Assembly: GCA_030616465.1 (NCBI GenBank)
Contig: JAUWXH010000071.1
Location: 1 to 7,925, forward strand
Direction of reading: 5' to 3'
Source: Planctomycetota bacterium
Lineage (GTDB): Bacteria > Planctomycetota > Phycisphaerae > UBA1845 > Fen-1342
Length of the DNA: 7,925 nucleotides
The notes beneath the pieces were generated by a model, which was not told the DNA's origin, made no database searches, and saw only the letters and a program-made list of their open reading frames with translations. Shown one piece after another: positions 6,293 to 7,925 of the stretch (its first letter is position 1; each line of letters starts with the position of its first letter). The translations under genes were made by a program, and so were the position numbers.

Positions 6293-6334
6293 CACCGCGT
6301 TGCAAGCGCAACAGGGTTAGGGAGGGCGAATGCC

Positions 6335-7252
6335 GTGTATCGCCTCGGGGTTGTCTCGTTTCTCAACGCGCGGCCGCTGATCGAAGGCCTGCCAGCGCGT
6401 GGCGACGTTGAGATCGTCTACGACGTCCCGGCCCGCCTGCCGGATTTGCTCGAAGCGGGACAAGTCGACGCTGCGCTCATCCCGATCATCGACGTACTCC
6501 GCAGCGGCGGGCGGTATCGTGTCGTGTCCGACGCCTGCATCGGCTGCGACGGCGAGACGATGACCGTACGCGTCTTCTCGCAAGTGCCGCCCGACCGGAT
6601 CGAAACGCTCTGGGTTGACGGCGACTCGCACACGTCGGTCGCGCTGGCGGCGATTCTGTGGCGCGAGCTGTACCGGCGCGAACTGACGCTGCGGCCGGTC
6701 AGCGCCCCCGAGCAAGCCATCGACCAGCTTGAAGCCGTCCTGCTCATCGGCGACAAGGTCGTTGATAGCCGGCGCGGCAGCTTCGCGTACGAAGTTGATC
6801 TGGGCGGCGCTTGGCGGCAGCACACCGGGTTGCCGTTCGTGTTTGCCGTCTGGGCCTGTTCAAGGGATAGGCACGAAGGCACGGAGGCAGGAAGGCACGA
6901 AGGAAGAGACTGGGACAGAGGGGCGGCGAGACAACGGGAAGATGATGAGCCGCGGGCTTCAGCCCGCGCGGACGTGCGGGCCGCAAGCGATCCTCTTGCC
7001 GACCTGCTTTCACACGCCCGCGACCGCGGCGTCGGGCGCGCCGCGGAGATTGCCGAGACACACGGCCCCGAGCTCGGCTGGCCGGTTGAGCTGGCCCGGC
7101 GGTATCTGACACGCTGCCTGAGCTACAAGCTGGACGCGCGCAGTATCGAAGGCGCGAATCTGTTCGGCCGCCTGTGTGCCCGGGCTGGCCTCGCGCCCCC
7201 CGACGCCGACATCTTTTGGCCGGGAGGTCTGTTGGCAGAGAAAGCGGTGTGA
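6335..7252 (+). CDS. mqnA: MqnA, chorismate dehydratase (futalosine menaquinone pathway), with an in-frame repeat insertion
   Basis: Dehydrates chorismate to 3-[(1-carboxyvinyl)oxy]benzoate, the first step of the futalosine route to menaquinone, in the cytoplasm. The fold is periplasmic-binding-protein-like. Family blocks are GVVSFLNARPL (5-15), DAALIPIIDVL (45-55), a segment around SVALAAILW (101-109), LIGDKVV (137-143), DLGGAWRQHTGLPFVFAVWA (155-174) and the C-terminal helices LARRYLTRCLSYKL (253-266). The GTG at 6335 is chosen because AGGGAGGG stands about 9 bases upstream and the family begins at this strand; the ATG at 6330 is out of frame. Length is 305 residues where about 270-285 is usual: residues 175-217 (very rich in Arg, Glu, Asp and His) are extra, encoded by tandem 8-base units and a palindrome. 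The insertion lies in a linker, so activity may survive. mqnC follows after 4 bases. Confidence 0.94.
   Translation: MYRLGVVSFLNARPLIEGLPARGDVEIVYDVPARLPDLLEAGQVDAALIPIIDVLRSGGRYRVVSDACIGCDGETMTVRVFSQVPPDRIETLWVDGDSHTSVALAAILWRELYRRELTLRPVSAPEQAIDQLEAVLLIGDKVVDSRRGSFAYEVDLGGAWRQHTGLPFVFAVWACSRDRHEGTEAGRHEGRDWDRGAARQREDDEPRASARADVRAASDPLADLLSHARDRGVGRAAEIAETHGPELGWPVELARRYLTRCLSYKLDARSIEGANLFGRLCARAGLAPPDADIFWPGGLLAEKAV
6870..6901 (+). repeat. Four tandem copies of an 8-base unit, consensus GGCACGAA, inside mqnA
   Basis: Units are GGCACGAA, GGCACGGA, GGCAGGAA and GGCACGAA (6870-6877, 6878-6885, 6886-6893, 6894-6901), followed by a related purine-rich stretch to about 6945. An 8-base period is not a multiple of three and gives no codon periodicity, unlike the flanking mqnA sequence. 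It looks like intergenic simple-repeat DNA that happens to be open in this frame. Confidence 0.85.
6951..6985. repeat. REP-like palindrome CGCGGGCT-TC-AGCCCGCG plus a second small hairpin, inside mqnA
   Basis: Perfect 8-base arms (6951-6958 and 6961-6968) with a 2-base centre, followed by TGCGG-G-CCGCA (6975-6985). The arrangement resembles repetitive extragenic palindromes. It lies within the extra segment of MqnA, next to the tandem 8-base units. Only one copy is present in this window, so its repeated nature in the genome is inferred. Confidence 0.65.
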
Positions 7253-7256
7253 TTCG

Positions 7257-7925
7257 TTGAGTGCAGACACGGCCACGCCCGAAATCACGCCGACGTTCTC
7301 GCGGATCAGCGACGACGACGCGCTGGCGATGTACCGCGAGCTGTCGATCCACGAGCTCGGCCGGCAAGCGTTCGAGCGCACGCAGCAGATGCACCCCGAG
7401 CCCTACCGCACCTACGTCGTCGATCGCAACATCAACTACACCAACGTCTGTACCGCCCGCTGCACTTTCTGCAACTTCTACGCCAAGCCCGGTGCCGACG
7501 ACGCTTACATTCTGAGCTACGAGCAGATCGGCCACAAAATCGAGCAGCTTATCGAGATCGGCGGGACGCAGGTCCTGATGCAGGGCGGGCTGGTGCCGGA
7601 CCAGAACCATCCCAGCGGCGACGGGCGGCCGTTCGAGTGGTACCTCGACCTGCTGCGCTTCATCAAGAAGGACTACCCAGGCATCCACATTCACGCCTTC
7701 AGCCCGCCGGAAATCTGGGCGTTTCATCAGGTCTTTCGCATGCCGCTGCGCGACGTGTTGCTGAGGCTACGCGAGGCGGGGCTGGACACGATCCCCGGCG
7801 GCGGCGGAGAGATTCTCGTCGAGCGCGTCCGTCGCAGAATCGGCCAGGGAAAATGCAGCACCGACGAGTGGCTCGCCGTCATGCGCACCGCCCACCAGCT
7901 CGGGATGAAAACGAGCTGCACGATG
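7257..7925 (+). CDS. mqnC: MqnC, cyclic dehypoxanthinyl futalosine synthase (radical SAM), C-terminus beyond window edge
   Basis: Radical-SAM enzyme that cyclises dehypoxanthine futalosine on the way to menaquinone. The 223 visible residues carry VDRNINYTNVC (55-65) and the CX3CX2C cluster ligands Cys65, Cys69 and Cys72 (CTARCTFCNFY), then GGTQVLMQGGLVPD (102-115), HAFSPPEI (146-153), GLDTIPGGGGEIL (175-187), RRRIGQGKCSTDEWL (192-206) and TAHQLGMKT (211-219); this distinguishes it from MqnE, whose partner residues differ. The TTG at 7257 is chosen because it retains the N-terminal segment ISDDDALAMYRELSIHELG; the next in-frame ATG (7329) would remove part of it. No strong Shine-Dalgarno is visible, so translation probably relies on coupling to mqnA, whose stop is 4 bases away. 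A short extra loop (about 116-125, NHPSGDGRPF) precedes EWYLDLL. Identification is secure and the start moderately so. Confidence 0.95.
   Translation, partial: MSADTATPEITPTFSRISDDDALAMYRELSIHELGRQAFERTQQMHPEPYRTYVVDRNINYTNVCTARCTFCNFYAKPGADDAYILSYEQIGHKIEQLIEIGGTQVLMQGGLVPDQNHPSGDGRPFEWYLDLLRFIKKDYPGIHIHAFSPPEIWAFHQVFRMPLRDVLLRLREAGLDTIPGGGGEILVERVRRRIGQGKCSTDEWLAVMRTAHQLGMKTSCTM

Noticed and set aside
6870..6901. Tandem 8-base units considered as a CRISPR or iteron array
   Set aside because: Units are contiguous without spacers, only four in number and inside an open mqnA frame; no replication or cas gene is nearby.
6744..7727. 327-residue minus-strand open frame
   Set aside because: Antisense to mqnA and mqnC, both firmly identified; the open frame results from high GC content.

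Overview
The window is GC-rich bacterial chromosomal DNA, most probably from a planctomycete (Planctomycetota) or a close PVC relative. This is inferred from three things: the futalosine menaquinone genes mqnA and mqnC; a large exported protein ending in the pseudopilin-like 'LLPSLARARELAKRA ... NLRGIGQGM.IYAND' module that is abundant in planctomycetes; and a tandem-repeat/palindrome insertion of an intergenic type sitting inside a gene. No phage genes, transposase or CRISPR array are visible.

Layout. Positions 1-2089 (minus strand) hold, in transcription order, a wrecked YtcJ-like amidohydrolase (1771-2089) with a good promoter still in front of it, a ROK-family glucokinase-like sugar kinase (710-1690), and a family-4-type glycosyltransferase (1-713, cut by the window edge). 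The glycosyltransferase seems to start at a CTG codon overlapping the kinase stop codon. Positions 2130-2596 show no gene I can support. A tRNA-Thr(CGT) gene lies at 2597-2668 (plus strand). Positions 2669-3206 are non-coding DNA between the convergent tRNA and elbB genes, with several hairpins, one of them shaped like a plus-strand intrinsic terminator (3097-3142). Positions 3207-3869 (minus) are elbB, a DJ-1/PfpI-superfamily glyoxalase. Positions 3986-6154 (minus) encode a 722-residue exported protein with an internal transmembrane/pseudopilin-like segment near its C-terminus. A divergent promoter region follows at 6155-6334. Positions 6335-7252 (plus) are mqnA (chorismate dehydratase) and 7257 onward (plus) is mqnC (cyclic dehypoxanthinyl futalosine synthase), cut by the right edge.

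How the genes work together. mqnA and mqnC are 4 bases apart and form the start of a menaquinone operon: MqnA makes 3-enolpyruvylbenzoate from chorismate and MqnC, a radical-SAM enzyme, cyclises dehypoxanthine futalosine later in the pathway; the intermediate enzymes are not in the window. The ROK kinase and the glycosyltransferase appear translationally coupled, suggesting a link between sugar phosphorylation and glycan or oligosaccharide synthesis. elbB and the 722-residue gene share a strand but are 116 bases apart, and no functional link is evident.

Most unusual points: (1) about 40 extra residues in MqnA encoded by four tandem 8-base units plus a REP-like palindrome, apparently intergenic repeat DNA inserted without breaking the frame; (2) the pseudopilin-like module moved to the C-terminus of a long periplasmic protein, without a prepilin leader; (3) the amidohydrolase reduced to its two ends in different frames; (4) the CTG start of the glycosyltransferase; (5) a cluster of hairpins and a terminator-like element with no gene in front of it.
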